A stretch of 64,000 nucleotides of DNA, from assembly GCA_036939355.1 (NCBI GenBank), contig JALLAP010000058.1:1-64000 (forward strand), read 5' to 3'. The notes beneath the pieces were generated by a model. That model had not been told where the DNA came from. It saw nothing but the letters and a program-made list of their open reading frames with translations, and ran no database searches. This document shows, in pieces, positions 1 through 8,820 of this stretch. The stretch is from Thalassiosira profunda. Its lineage: Eukaryota > Bacillariophyta > Thalassiosirophyceae > Thalassiosirales > Thalassiosiraceae. How positions within the stretch are numbered: position 1 is the stretch's first letter; each line of letters starts with the position of its first letter. The position numbers and the translations under genes were made by a program.

Positions 1-268
1 GTATCTTTTGGCCACGTACTCATATTAGGCAGCACTACGGCGTAAATTTGATGGCACATACGTGGGAATAGTACTGTTAGCTAGCAAAATTCGAGAACCC
101 CTCCTCTCCTCCCCTCGGCAGAAGCAGCGGAAGATTTGTTCACTTCCGGCCCCGGCAACCCGTCAAATGCTCCGCCTCACATAAATTGCAGGCCACTCGT
201 TCGACACCGACCCCCGACGCGGCGTTAATCGAAGCATCTATCTCTCAAGGATACCCCAAGCAAACACC

Positions 269-529
269 ATGTTCGCCCTTCGACGGATCGCCGCCCCATC
301 CATCCGGGCGATGTCCACCTACCGACGCACGACGCCCCTCTCCAAGGGCTTCAACATCCACTGGCAGGAGTTGCACATCAAAGACAAGGTGATCACCTTC
401 GAGAAAAGCTTGGCGGTCCTCGCCGTCGGGACGCTGGCCATCATGCTCCCGTCCCCGCCGAGCTGCATCGAGGGCGTGACGGAGATTGAATGCGCCAACA
501 ATTTTGAAGAGCCGTTTGACAGCCACTGA
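269..529 (+). CDS. Small single-span protein, probably mitochondrial
   Basis: An 86-residue ORF. The first 25 residues are rich in Arg, Ala and Ser with no acidic residue (MFALRRIAAPSIRAMSTYRR), like a mitochondrial presequence. Residues about 45-62 form one hydrophobic span, followed by a short acidic tail with two cysteines. Size and layout resemble small accessory subunits of respiratory complexes, but I do not recognise the family, so any role in a complex is inference. The ATG at 269 follows CAAACACC. The overlapping frame at 186 is Pro/Ser/Arg-rich and looks like a shadow. No neighbour supports a function. Confidence 0.5.
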   Translation: MFALRRIAAPSIRAMSTYRRTTPLSKGFNIHWQELHIKDKVITFEKSLAVLAVGTLAIMLPSPPSCIEGVTEIECANNFEEPFDSH

Positions 530-886
530 TGGGTGGTGATGGGTGATGGGTGGTGGGTGAGGGATATCAGTCACAGAGGAGTGAAGAGCAGCACCCAGAG
601 AAGGCGGAGAACCATCCGATAGCCACTGAACTGTGTGGATTCCGGGGAATCCGCAGCCGCAACTCAAGAAAAATCAGCGGTGTTGATGTATCGAGACACA
701 TTAATTCTAAGCACACAAGATAAGCACGGCTACTCTATCCTTCGTCTTTGCAGGGAAAGGTCGCATTCAATGTAAATTTACTCTCTTTGATAGATACCAT
801 ACTTCTCCTCAATTTCATTCTTTACGGAAGCACAGGATGTATTGACGGTTATTTGTGCTCTGCTGCTCCCTCAGGGCATGATCCTC
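530..886. other. Intergenic, 3' flanks of two convergent genes
   Basis: About 350 bases between the stop of the small plus-strand gene and the stop of the minus-strand nucleoredoxin gene. It holds a GGTGATGGGTG-type short tandem stretch near 528-560 and AT-rich sequence after 690. I see no gene, RNA or repeat that I can support. Confidence 0.4.
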
Positions 887-1472
887 TTACGAAACACTGC
901 ACATTGAAGATCCAGAACTGTATTCTCCCTTGAAGTAGTTTGCATATTCCCCCCTTCCATTCATCGTCACCACCTCCCCGCTCTCTCCATCCAATACGAT
1001 CAGCGCCGGTATCCCCCGCACGCTGTACTTTCCCGAGAGAGTATCCTTGATGCGCAATTTGTGCAAGTTTGCATAAGGCACCGAGAGCCACGGCATCGTT
1101 CCCCGGTATTGATCGTATTCCGATTTGACCGAGTCCAACGAAACAAAGATGACTTCAATCTCTCCGACGTCATCCTCTGCATCGCCGCCAGCGAGGTACT
1201 CTTTGTGGGCGGAGTACGCATCGGCGAGGAGGGGCGTGAATCGACGACACGGCGGACACCAGTGCGCCGAAAAGTACAGCCTGCGTGCGGATACAATGGC
1301 AGGAGTGAGTGCGAAGATAGCTTTTCTGGACAAGATTCTGATGATCTGCAGCTGCACGCAGACGGGGGCGAACTCACATCACGTGCTTCTTCCCTTGAAG
1401 TGCCTCCGACGTCGGCACCTCCACGCCCTCGCCATTTAGCAGTGTGGGACCGACGAGCTCTTCGAATTTCAT
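887..1472 (-). CDS. Nucleoredoxin/tryparedoxin-like thioredoxin-fold protein
   Basis: Two exons on the minus strand: 1472-1378 and 1280-887, with a 97-nt GTGAGT...CAG intron (1281-1377). The joined product is 162 residues. Exon 1 encodes MKFEELVGPTLLNGEG, the usual lead of nucleoredoxin-like proteins. The join restores VMLYFSAHWCPPC, giving the thioredoxin-fold active-site WCPPC at about residues 39-43, followed by RRFTP. The cis-proline region is RGIPALIVLD. Members of this family reduce protein disulfides in the cytosol or nucleus. The C-terminus ends in a Ser/Gly-rich tail after a domain of normal length. Redox activity is likely from the intact CPPC; the substrate is unknown. Confidence 0.85.
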
Positions 1473-1787
1473 GGCAGGAGGAGATAGAGAGGAGGCTCGC
1501 GTGGAGAAGTGCAGGAGGGCGAGGGCCGGCCGAGGGCGGGCGGAATGAAGGCCGCGGAGGTACATATGCATAGTACGTAAGTAGACCAATCGACCTCTGC
1601 CTCTTCGAGGCTCTTCGAGGGCACACAGCAATCAACGATGAAGGCGAGGGAATTCTTTCGCTATCGATGCATCCTATTTTCTTCCATTGTGGATGTTCAT
1701 ATCTGTACCTAATGATAACACTCGCCCTCTCCCGCATATCTGGAATCGGCGGTTTTAGCAGTCCAGCCTTGAGGGCGTGACTTGACT
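1473..1787. promoter_or_regulatory. Intergenic: promoter side of nucleoredoxin gene
   Basis: About 315 bases between the nucleoredoxin start and the 3' end of the LRR gene, both on the minus strand. There is a short tandem of CTCTTCGAGG near 1601-1620. No TATA box or other site could be assigned with confidence. Confidence 0.3.
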
Positions 1788-3539
1788 TTATCCGCCCACG
1801 TCGCTTTGTTCGACTGGTTTGAAGAGTTCCGGGTCCTCCTCCTCCTCCTCCTCCACGATCGGACAGCAATTGCAACAGCTGCACTCCACCTCGTCGACGT
1901 CCGCCCACAACTCCAACAGCGGGCTCGCGGCGTCGGCGTTCACTCCCCCCGGAGCCTCGACAGGCTTGAGCGCGTCGCAGAGGAACTCGATGCTCCCCGT
2001 CAAATCGTTGTAATTGAGGTAGATCCACGTGGCCTTCGTCAAGTCCTGGAACGACTCGGGCACCGTCCCGTGGAGCTTGTTCCCCTCGAGGCTCAGCCAT
2101 CCGGAAAGTTGGGTCAGCTTGCCGAGCTCGGACGGGATGGTCCCCGTCATCTCGTTGTTGTCGAGCATGAGGTACGTGAGCTGGTCCAGGTCGCCCAGCG
2201 CCGCGCTGACGGTTCCGCTGAACTTGTTGTAGCCCAGGTTGAGGTAGTTGAGCTTCTTCATCCGGAAGAGTTCCTCGGGGATGGTGCCCTCGATTTGGTT
2301 CGTCAGGAGGTCGATCGCCGTGAGGCTGCCGGAGAGGGAGGCCAGCTCCACGGGCAGCGTCCCGCGGAGGTTGTTTTGCCCTGCGACAAAAGAAAGCAAA
2401 GAGGAGGTCAGAGCTGAAGATGATCGCCGCATCTCTATCCCCCAATTTGCAATACACTACTCACACAAGTTGATCAGCGTCACCCTCCCATCCCCGTCCG
2501 CGCAATCCAAGCTCTTCCACCCGTTATTCAGCTGCTCTCCCCCGCCCCACTCGCACTCGTGCTTGTCGCTATCGAGGTATCCGTACTGGTTCGTCCATTC
2601 CTCCCCGCCCGTGGCGTAATACAGCACGGCCAGCGCGTACCTCTGGCGGATTCGCCATTCCACGGCCTCGAGGGACGGGCCGGTGACGATGTCGGCGCCT
2701 CCCCCGTTGGAGAGCCAGTCGACCGCCCGGGCTTGCGGCGAGGTCTCGTCCAAGAAGGCGTCTTGGAATTTGGGGAGTCCGACCGGCGCGACGATGGATT
2801 GGACGAGCTCCGGAGTCCAGTCGAACGATTGGTCATCACTGTTCTTCCCGCCGTACACCACCCCCAGGGGGATGGCCACGCACGCCCCCACAATCAGCAC
2901 CCCCAATAGCGCGAGGTGCCACCGCTTGAAGTTGACGTGCCTCCCGCACGCGTAGACGTCGTACTTGTCCAGCCTTTGGGCCTCGTGCACGGGCTCCTTG
3001 TCTGGGGCTTGTCCGCCACTGCCCTGATGATTACTGTTCACGTCACGTGTCACGTGGGCCTGCTCGACGTCCCCGGCCGCGGCGGCCGCGGCGGTGGGAG
3101 CCCCGTCGGTCCCGAGGGAGGAAATGCCGAGGCTGGGACTACTCTCGGGAGGGTCGACGACGGCCGTGGCCTCGGCAATAATGTCAATGTTCGGGGGGAG
3201 ATTGTCGTTCGAGTAGGGGGTGGCGTTGGAGTTGGACTGGTCGAGGAGGCTGCGCTCGGGGCGCGCCGGAGTGGCGGCCGGGCCGGCGACCGCGAAGGCC
3301 CCGACGGCGTCGTGGAGGCTGTTTTGCGTGGCCCGGTTTATGGCGGCCTCCTCGTTGTGGGGGCCGGGGGGCGCATCGACGGCGGATGTCTCGGGGGCGT
3401 GTTCCTCGTCGTTTGAGGGATCGGACGCCACCGACGACATCGACGGGCGGGCTGCTGCCTGCTTGATCCGCTCGTCGGTGGCGTCGGTGCCGGCGTCTTT
3501 GCCGGCGTCGTCGTCGGAGGAAGGGGCGGGGGGCTTCAT
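1788..3539 (-). CDS. Leucine-rich-repeat transmembrane protein
   Basis: Two exons, 3539-2465 and 2380-1788, joined over an 84-nt GTGAGT...CAG intron (2381-2464); 555 residues. Residues 1-200 are Ala/Ser/Asp-rich and disordered. A hydrophobic span lies at about 207-230. Next comes a segment ending in RYALAVLYYATGGEEW, a signature that precedes plant-type LRRs in many diatom proteins. About six plant-type repeats follow, with the L-x-N-x-L-x-G-x-(I/L)-P pattern; the splice join itself completes the first one (LINLWQNNLRG). The tail has a Cys cluster and an acidic run. The likely topology is N-terminus in the cytosol and LRRs outside or lumenal, for recognition or adhesion. No kinase domain is present. 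A start at 3644 is also open, but the added residues look like UTR. Confidence 0.8.
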
Positions 3540-4122
3540 GGTTGAGGAGAGAGAGTGTGCTGTGCTGCCTGGTGCTCGGCCGAGCGAACGGTCGAGTCGA
3601 TTTTGTGTGTGAGTGAAGGTGTGCGAGAAAGTTGCAAGCTGCAATGCGTTGCAAGGCCATTTGTCCTTGAACTTGAACTTTGCAAAAATGCACAGGGAAG
3701 AAAAGGAAGAAATGTCCTCTATCTCTGCCGGGATCGGAGAATTAGTTGTACGAAGGAATTTCTATAAAACAGATACAAGACCGATACGACTGTCGTAGTG
3801 GGACACAAATCTGTCCTACTGCAACTTGGGTCGTTCACTCATCTTTTGTGAGGGTGAATGAGGGTGCATGGTCGCTCGGCAGGTGTTCCACAACTCCTCT
3901 CGGTTCTGACTCCTACCTACCTACGTACAATCAATACCGATACACTCGGATCATTACCACCATTGCAAGCCGTGCAACAAGCGAAGGTCCGGATTTCGGA
4001 AGTGCCTCGTTAAGTCAGGAGATCGGACTGTTGAGACTCCTCCTGGCCAATTATCGTAGTCATAATAGGATAACTAATAGTCAACGGTAGCATTGTATTG
4101 CAAACCCTCCTACACCCACCAG
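3540..4122. other. Intergenic: promoter of LRR gene and 3' flank of next gene
   Basis: About 580 bases. The first 100 are the Ser/Thr-poor 5' flank of the LRR gene. The rest is AT-richer and holds short ORFs under 115 codons with no family resemblance. No repeat or RNA gene was recognised. Confidence 0.35.
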
Positions 4123-5478
4123 TCATCCAACCGCAGAAAAGGGAAACGAAACGGGGCCCGAGCCCGACTTTGCTTCTTGGGTCCGGTACAGAGTCTCGTA
4201 CAATGACGAAGTGTTGGCTAGCAGGTCCGATATGGCCTCCGTCCTATCGTCGCGCTGGGTTCGGGATCTCTTGTGTGCCGGTTCGCGTTGGATCGCCTCC
4301 ACCTGCTCCTGGTCGGCAATCCAAGCCAGGTGATCCTCCACCAACACATCGTTTTCGTCATCGACCGGCATTGCTTCGGACGGAAGTCCGATGGATTTCA
4401 GTTTCATCATCACTGTGGCGACGAACAGGAGGTTAGATGATGCGTTTGATGCATAAAGCCCAACATGGAATAGCCGCTCACCTTCGTTTCGATCGCCTTT
4501 GATGACCCGGAATCGAACTCTCAGGTACTTGCTCACGATGACCGAGAAGGTGTCCACAACCACGTTCCACGCGCCCGTGTCAATGCACGGATAGAACCCG
4601 CACATTCGAAGAGGAACGGCCTTGAACAGCCGGGCCAGGCGCCTCGATTTTTCGTAGTCTATTCCCCTCTCCGGAAATTTGCAAAGGTTGTATACGACGT
4701 TCGTCACGCCGAGCTTTTGCACATCCTCGTTCTCGCTGAGGATGTGGGCCACGTAAAAATAGCTCCGTAGCAGGTTCTCCCGTCGTTTGTAGCAGTCCGA
4801 AAGGGCCTTGTACATGAAGATCACGTGGCGGCTACCCATATCAAGGTCGCCCAAAATTTGGAGGTATCCCGTGCGGAGGCAGGCCAAATCGTCCTCGTCG
4901 AGGTCCGACAAATAGATGTCCCTCGTCAGCTTCTCCTCCCCGAACAGCGCCAGTTTCTCCTCAAAGTACAGCGTCATCCGCACCGCCGCGGCGCGGGCAT
5001 CGAAGGATTCGGCCCGGAGGAACTTCAGGCGAAAATTGCGATTGACGTATTCCGGCGAGAGTTGCAGAGCCTTCGTCAGGGCGCCCTTCTTATTCTTCGC
5101 CGACATTTTGCCGTTCTCGTCAGAGAGGTCGCGCAGCGCCTTCTGCACCACGTCCGTCGGCTCGTACACTTCTTTGGAGAAGTATTCCTTCCCGTCCGCG
5201 CCGAAGGTCCTGCGCCGCCCCTCATCGCCCGAGAGATCATTCCACACCCTTCGCATCGGGATAGAGCATGTGATGTGTGCGTCAGATGAGAGGGCGGCAT
5301 GGCGGCGAATTGCAATTCCTAACGACCGATCCCAGAACAGCACTCACTTGGCCTGATCCCGCGAGGGCATCGACGCCAGATCCCGGCTCGCCCACTTCAG
5401 CTCGCCCGCCCACTCGAGGATGTTGGCGATGATGCGCCTCGTGATTGACGCGGACGCGTCGGGGGTATCCGCCGACAT
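4123..5478 (-). CDS. CRAL-TRIO-like protein of diatom type
   Basis: Three exons: 5478-5348, 5248-4482 and 4412-4123, with introns of 99 nt (GTGAGT...AAG) and 69 nt (GTGAGC...CAG); 395 residues. The 69-nt intron has no stop and keeps frame, so an unspliced read-through would add 23 residues. The splice gives RNEVMMKLKSIG, which reads naturally. The central region runs NFRLKFLRAESFDARAAA, FFEEK-like LYFEEKLALFG, then D-LDEDDLACL. That is the usual start of a CRAL-TRIO-like lipid-binding module that I associate with diatom proteins, often next to DUF6824. The family is thought to bind small lipids. A tail of about 60 charged residues follows. Start chosen at MSADTPDAS because it lies directly upstream of a good donor. 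Confidence 0.7.
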
Positions 5479-5770
5479 GGCCGCCTGTGCTATCTGCAAG
5501 AGGTGCCCATCGGATTCGACTCATATTATTGTGGGCGCCGCTCTCCAACCAGCGCGTCGCCGCCAGGCATCATTCCCACTTCACCTCCGGCCGGCGTGGT
5601 GGTTGACACCTCTTTCCCATCTTCTTCTGTGCAAAGCGCTGGTGATGAAAAAAGGAAAAAAGAGAACTCTCGCTCGAGTGAAGGGCGTCGTCCATCCGTC
5701 TCTCGCCTCCCAACTCCCAAGCCATTATCGCCTTCGCCCCCCCTCCGGCTCACGCCCTGCCCGCGCCGCC
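5479..5770. promoter_or_regulatory. Bidirectional promoter region
   Basis: About 290 bases between the divergent starts of the CRAL-TRIO-like gene (minus) and the CENP-X gene (plus). There is a GGAAAAAAGAG purine run near 5650. No specific element can be assigned. Confidence 0.35.
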
Positions 5771-6187
5771 ATGTCCCTCGACGCCGCCCCCAAGACCGTC
5801 CCGTCCAGCCTGACGAAGCAGTGCCTCCAGCTCCATCACCCCGACCAAAAATTGACCAACGAGGCGGTCGAATTGTCCGCTGAATTCTTGCGTTTGTTCA
5901 TCGTGGAGGCGAGACGCCGGGCGGCCATCGAGGTGCGCTGCAATTGCTAATACTGATAGTGTGAGCAAGGACATTATCGACAAGGCGTGTGAGCGTCTAT
6001 CTGGTGTGCCTCATTCTTTCATTTTTGCACACATCATATGCAACAGGCCGAGTGCGAGGCCGAGGCCGAAGTCGATCCCATCGACAATCACATGACGGAC
6101 GACGACGCCCCTGTGAAGAAGCCGATCGAGATCCGGGCGGACCACGTTGCAAAAATTGCGGCCGAATTGCTGCTGGACCTGTCGTAA
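5771..6187 (+). CDS. CENP-X/MHF2 histone-fold protein
   Basis: Two exons, 5771-5932 and 6047-6187, with a 114-nt GTGCGC...CAG intron; 100 residues, close to the family's usual length of about 80-100. The N-terminal half has LTKQCLQLHH then NEAVELSAEFLRLFIVEA, the long central helix typical of CENP-X. The end reads IRADHVAKIAAELLLDLS, matching the family's final helix and its ILPQLLLDF-type ending. CENP-X pairs with CENP-S (MHF1) in the CENP-T-W-S-X histone-like particle at kinetochores and in the Fanconi FANCM-MHF complex at stalled forks. Only 23 bp separate its stop from the ATG of the next plus-strand gene. Confidence 0.8.
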
Positions 6188-6210
6188 ACGCCCCTGGAGC
6201 ACCAGACAAA

Positions 6211-6948
6211 ATGTGGGACGGCGGAAGCGTCAGCTGGAAGTGCGCCGTGGCCGCCAACGTTGTCTTTTGGCCACTATCGCTGTTGGGATTGTGGGTGGAT
6301 CACGTGGCAGCAACGAGGCCATCGTCGGTGATGGCCCGTTGCAAATTGCAACCCGATGTGCATCTGAGCAGCGGAGAGATACGGGATTTGACCCTGCTGG
6401 CGGCGCTCAACATGCTGTTCGTGGCACCCTTCCTATGCTGCCCGGTGTTTGAGTGGTTTTGGGATTACATCCAGGGGAGCAATCGTCTATCAGAAGTAGA
6501 CGAGTTCCTGTGGAGGAAGGAACTGCTGATCAAACTGCCCATCCACGCCCTCGCCGCCGAGGGTGCCTTCTATTTTGTGCACGTCCTGCTCCATCGCTCG
6601 GCGTTCCTCTATCGACACATCCACAAGGTGCACCACCGCTTCGTGGCACCGACGGCGTGTGTTTACGCCCATCCGCTGGAGTTCGCCGTCGGCAATATCT
6701 TTCCAATCTATCTTGGAGGCATAGTCGCAAACGCCCATCCCACAACGTGCTACTTTGTTTGGTTCCCTTTGGCAATGGTGGGGACGTGCAAAGGCCATTG
6801 CGGCTACCGGATAATGGGATTCATTGATCCGCACGACGTCCATCATTTGTGCCTGAATAGCAATTACGGGGGAATTGCATTGCTGGACCGTTTGTTTGGT
6901 ACGTTGATGCCAACACATCCTACTGATGAGAAACGGCACAAACTATGA
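6211..6948 (+). CDS. Fatty acid hydroxylase / sterol desaturase family protein
   Basis: A 245-residue membrane protein, single exon. Three histidine clusters fit the di-iron centre of the family: HVLLH (124-128), HKVHH (138-142) and HDVHH (208-212). Hydrophobic spans lie at about 11-28, 61-80, 110-125 and 160-195. Members hydroxylate or desaturate sterols or fatty acids in the ER using O2 and an electron donor; the substrate cannot be told from the sequence. The frame is open upstream to 5989, but that part overlaps the CENP-X coding exon in another frame, so I start at MWDGGSVSW (6211). The unusually short gap to the CENP-X gene suggests a shared or read-through transcript, which is inference. 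Confidence 0.8.
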   Translation: MWDGGSVSWKCAVAANVVFWPLSLLGLWVDHVAATRPSSVMARCKLQPDVHLSSGEIRDLTLLAALNMLFVAPFLCCPVFEWFWDYIQGSNRLSEVDEFLWRKELLIKLPIHALAAEGAFYFVHVLLHRSAFLYRHIHKVHHRFVAPTACVYAHPLEFAVGNIFPIYLGGIVANAHPTTCYFVWFPLAMVGTCKGHCGYRIMGFIDPHDVHHLCLNSNYGGIALLDRLFGTLMPTHPTDEKRHKL

Positions 6949-6967
6949 CGCAATTGGATTCACGAAA

Positions 6968-8520
6968 TTACTCTGGCTCTATTGGAAGAATATTGCGACA
7001 GCCAATAGCAGGTTGTGGGCGGCACCTCCGGGCGTGTTCCGTTCCGCAAAACACAACCGTGGTATGGTCGGTTAGCCGCATCAGCGGATACTCTAAAATC
7101 TTTTCGTGAGCAACTTCCAACGGCGTCGATGCATTGGCCCGCATTTGGCTGAATCCCTGAATCCACCAAAAGGGATCGCTGCCGCCACTTTTTGGATCGT
7201 CGCAACAAGACATGGTCGAGCTGTTGAGCTCGGCAACATTCCGAAAACGGCCCTCGGCGGGGATCACGTATCGGGTATCGTTTGCAGTTGGCAAATTAAA
7301 GTCACTCCCGTGCGGAATTGGCTGGAGACGATGGGGTGCCAACACATACCCCTCGTCGAGCATCTTTCCGAAGGATCTCAGTGAACCTGGTCTCGTCACG
7401 AGCATGATATCCGGCTCCGTCAAATAAACATATTCCCATGCAGTCTGATCGGCGCCCAGCCAGCATTTGGTTTCGTTTCTCCCCAATTTCCCAAGGAAAG
7501 CGTGCCGGAGCTTCTTGAGAGATGATTTGGGGATGTTGTAGCCAGTGTATTGGTCGCCAGTAGCCTCGTCGTAGCAGGGACAGAATTGAAGCTTCGCGTG
7601 GCTGCCCGGAAAGTGATTGGCAACGTGCTGCAATGCCTCGAGGACGAGTTCCGCGTATCGGCCCTCCCTCTCCGCTCGTCTTCCTGATACCACCACCCGG
7701 CCAAAGCCATTCGTCAACAATGACGAAATGGTAGCGGCGAGAGACCCGATCATAGGGCAAGGATGCAATCACCGCAATCGTGCTCTCCGCCGGATTGTCG
7801 GTGGTAGTGTTTGCATNCCCGATCATAGGGCAAGGATGCAATCACCGCAATCGTGCTCTCCGCCGGATTGTCGGTGGTAGTGTTTGCATACGGCGCCCGG
7901 CTTTGCACGTAGCGCTGAAAGATATTCACCACCGTGTCGACATCCTCCTTCTCCCTCATTATTTTCCACCACTTGCTCATGTGCTCCACGGAGAAATCGA
8001 GCCAATCGACCGTCTGCCGCACCCTCCCGTCGTGCGCGAGGAAGAGCTCGAAGGACGCGCCTTCCGGGGATGCGGAATTGACCTCGACAGACTCCCATTG
8101 CAGGAATAGCTCTTTGGACGCCCACCAGCTCGCGGAGAACGCTTGGTTCAGGGTGACGGTCGCCGGTTGATCGGTTGCGTTCACCTGCCACTCGTGCCCC
8201 ACAATCAGGTATTGCAATTCGTGCTCAGAAGAGTCCATCGGTGCAGATTGCACCGGTGGTTGCTCCGTTGTGCTGTGATTTGGCGCGGCCCTATTGGGCA
8301 TCTGCAACGCCGATTTCACTTCCCGGCGGTCGTCCTCCGACACATCGGACACATCGTCGCTCGCCCTTTCGAGCACGGGCTGCCACATCCACTCCTCATC
8401 CGCACGACGATCCACTGAATGGAACAGAGAATGGGTGACGATTCGGCCTAACATCAGTGAGGTCATCGCCACCATAATCAGCGGCACCGCCAGCAGCAGC
8501 CCTCCTCGCCTGGAGGCCAT
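6968..8520 (-). CDS. Type II membrane protein, glycosyltransferase-like, broken by an assembly gap
   Basis: The N-terminal part (8520 down to about 7890) begins MASRRGGLLLAVPLIMVAM, a signal-anchor, followed by a hydrophilic stem of about 200 residues. The C-terminal part is the frame at 7768-6968, with GFGRVVVSG, YVYLTEPDIML, and Cys-rich FCPCYDEA and MSCCDDP. The layout is that of a Golgi-type enzyme with an acidic YLTEPD motif, so a glycosyltransferase is possible but not proven. The two halves are in different frames. They meet at a 72-bp direct duplication around one N at 7817, so the true protein cannot be written from this assembly. The final about 30 residues are Arg/Pro-rich. Confidence 0.6.
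7745..7889. repeat. 72-bp perfect tandem duplication around one N (assembly artefact)
   Basis: Bases 7745-7816 and 7818-7889 are identical, separated by a single N at 7817. This is the pattern left when two contigs that overlap are joined with a token gap. It adds 73 bases and shifts the frame of the gene that crosses it. Confidence 0.9.
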
Positions 8521-8820
8521 GATGACACCGAGTTGGGGGCCCTCTCGGCCGCCTCAACGCCGCGCCATTGTGTTGGGGGTCGGTGGTGCACCTGCACCGA
8601 CGCCGAGCTTGAAGATGAAGGTGAATGCAGTTGTCTGAGGGAGGGAAGGAAGGACCCAGAGCCCTCTGGCTGGGGCTGCCGCTTGCTGGTGGCGGGGACG
8701 TGCACCAAACTGCACCTACCCAGACCTACCCTCACTTTGCCAATCTCTCAAAAGATTGGCCCCTGACCCTCCAGGAGGAGGACGCTGCAGCTCTTGGGAT
8801 GGGGCAATAGATCGGAAGTG
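8521..8820. promoter_or_regulatory. Divergent promoter region
   Basis: About 300 bases between a minus-strand and a plus-strand start. It contains open but low-complexity frames and no clear element. A plus-strand start at 8794 would shorten it by 27 bases. Confidence 0.3.

Noticed and set aside
1000..2457. 485-codon minus-strand ORF across the nucleoredoxin and LRR genes
   Set aside because: It overlaps two recognised genes in another frame and is Arg/Ser/Pro-rich, typical of a GC-driven shadow.
3746..4090. 114-codon plus-strand ORF between the LRR and CRAL-TRIO-like genes
   Set aside because: No motif, mixed composition and no splice partner; likely chance.
7820..8191. Separate short gene in the region of the N gap
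   Set aside because: It is an artefact of the duplicated overlap shifting the frame of the minus-strand gene.
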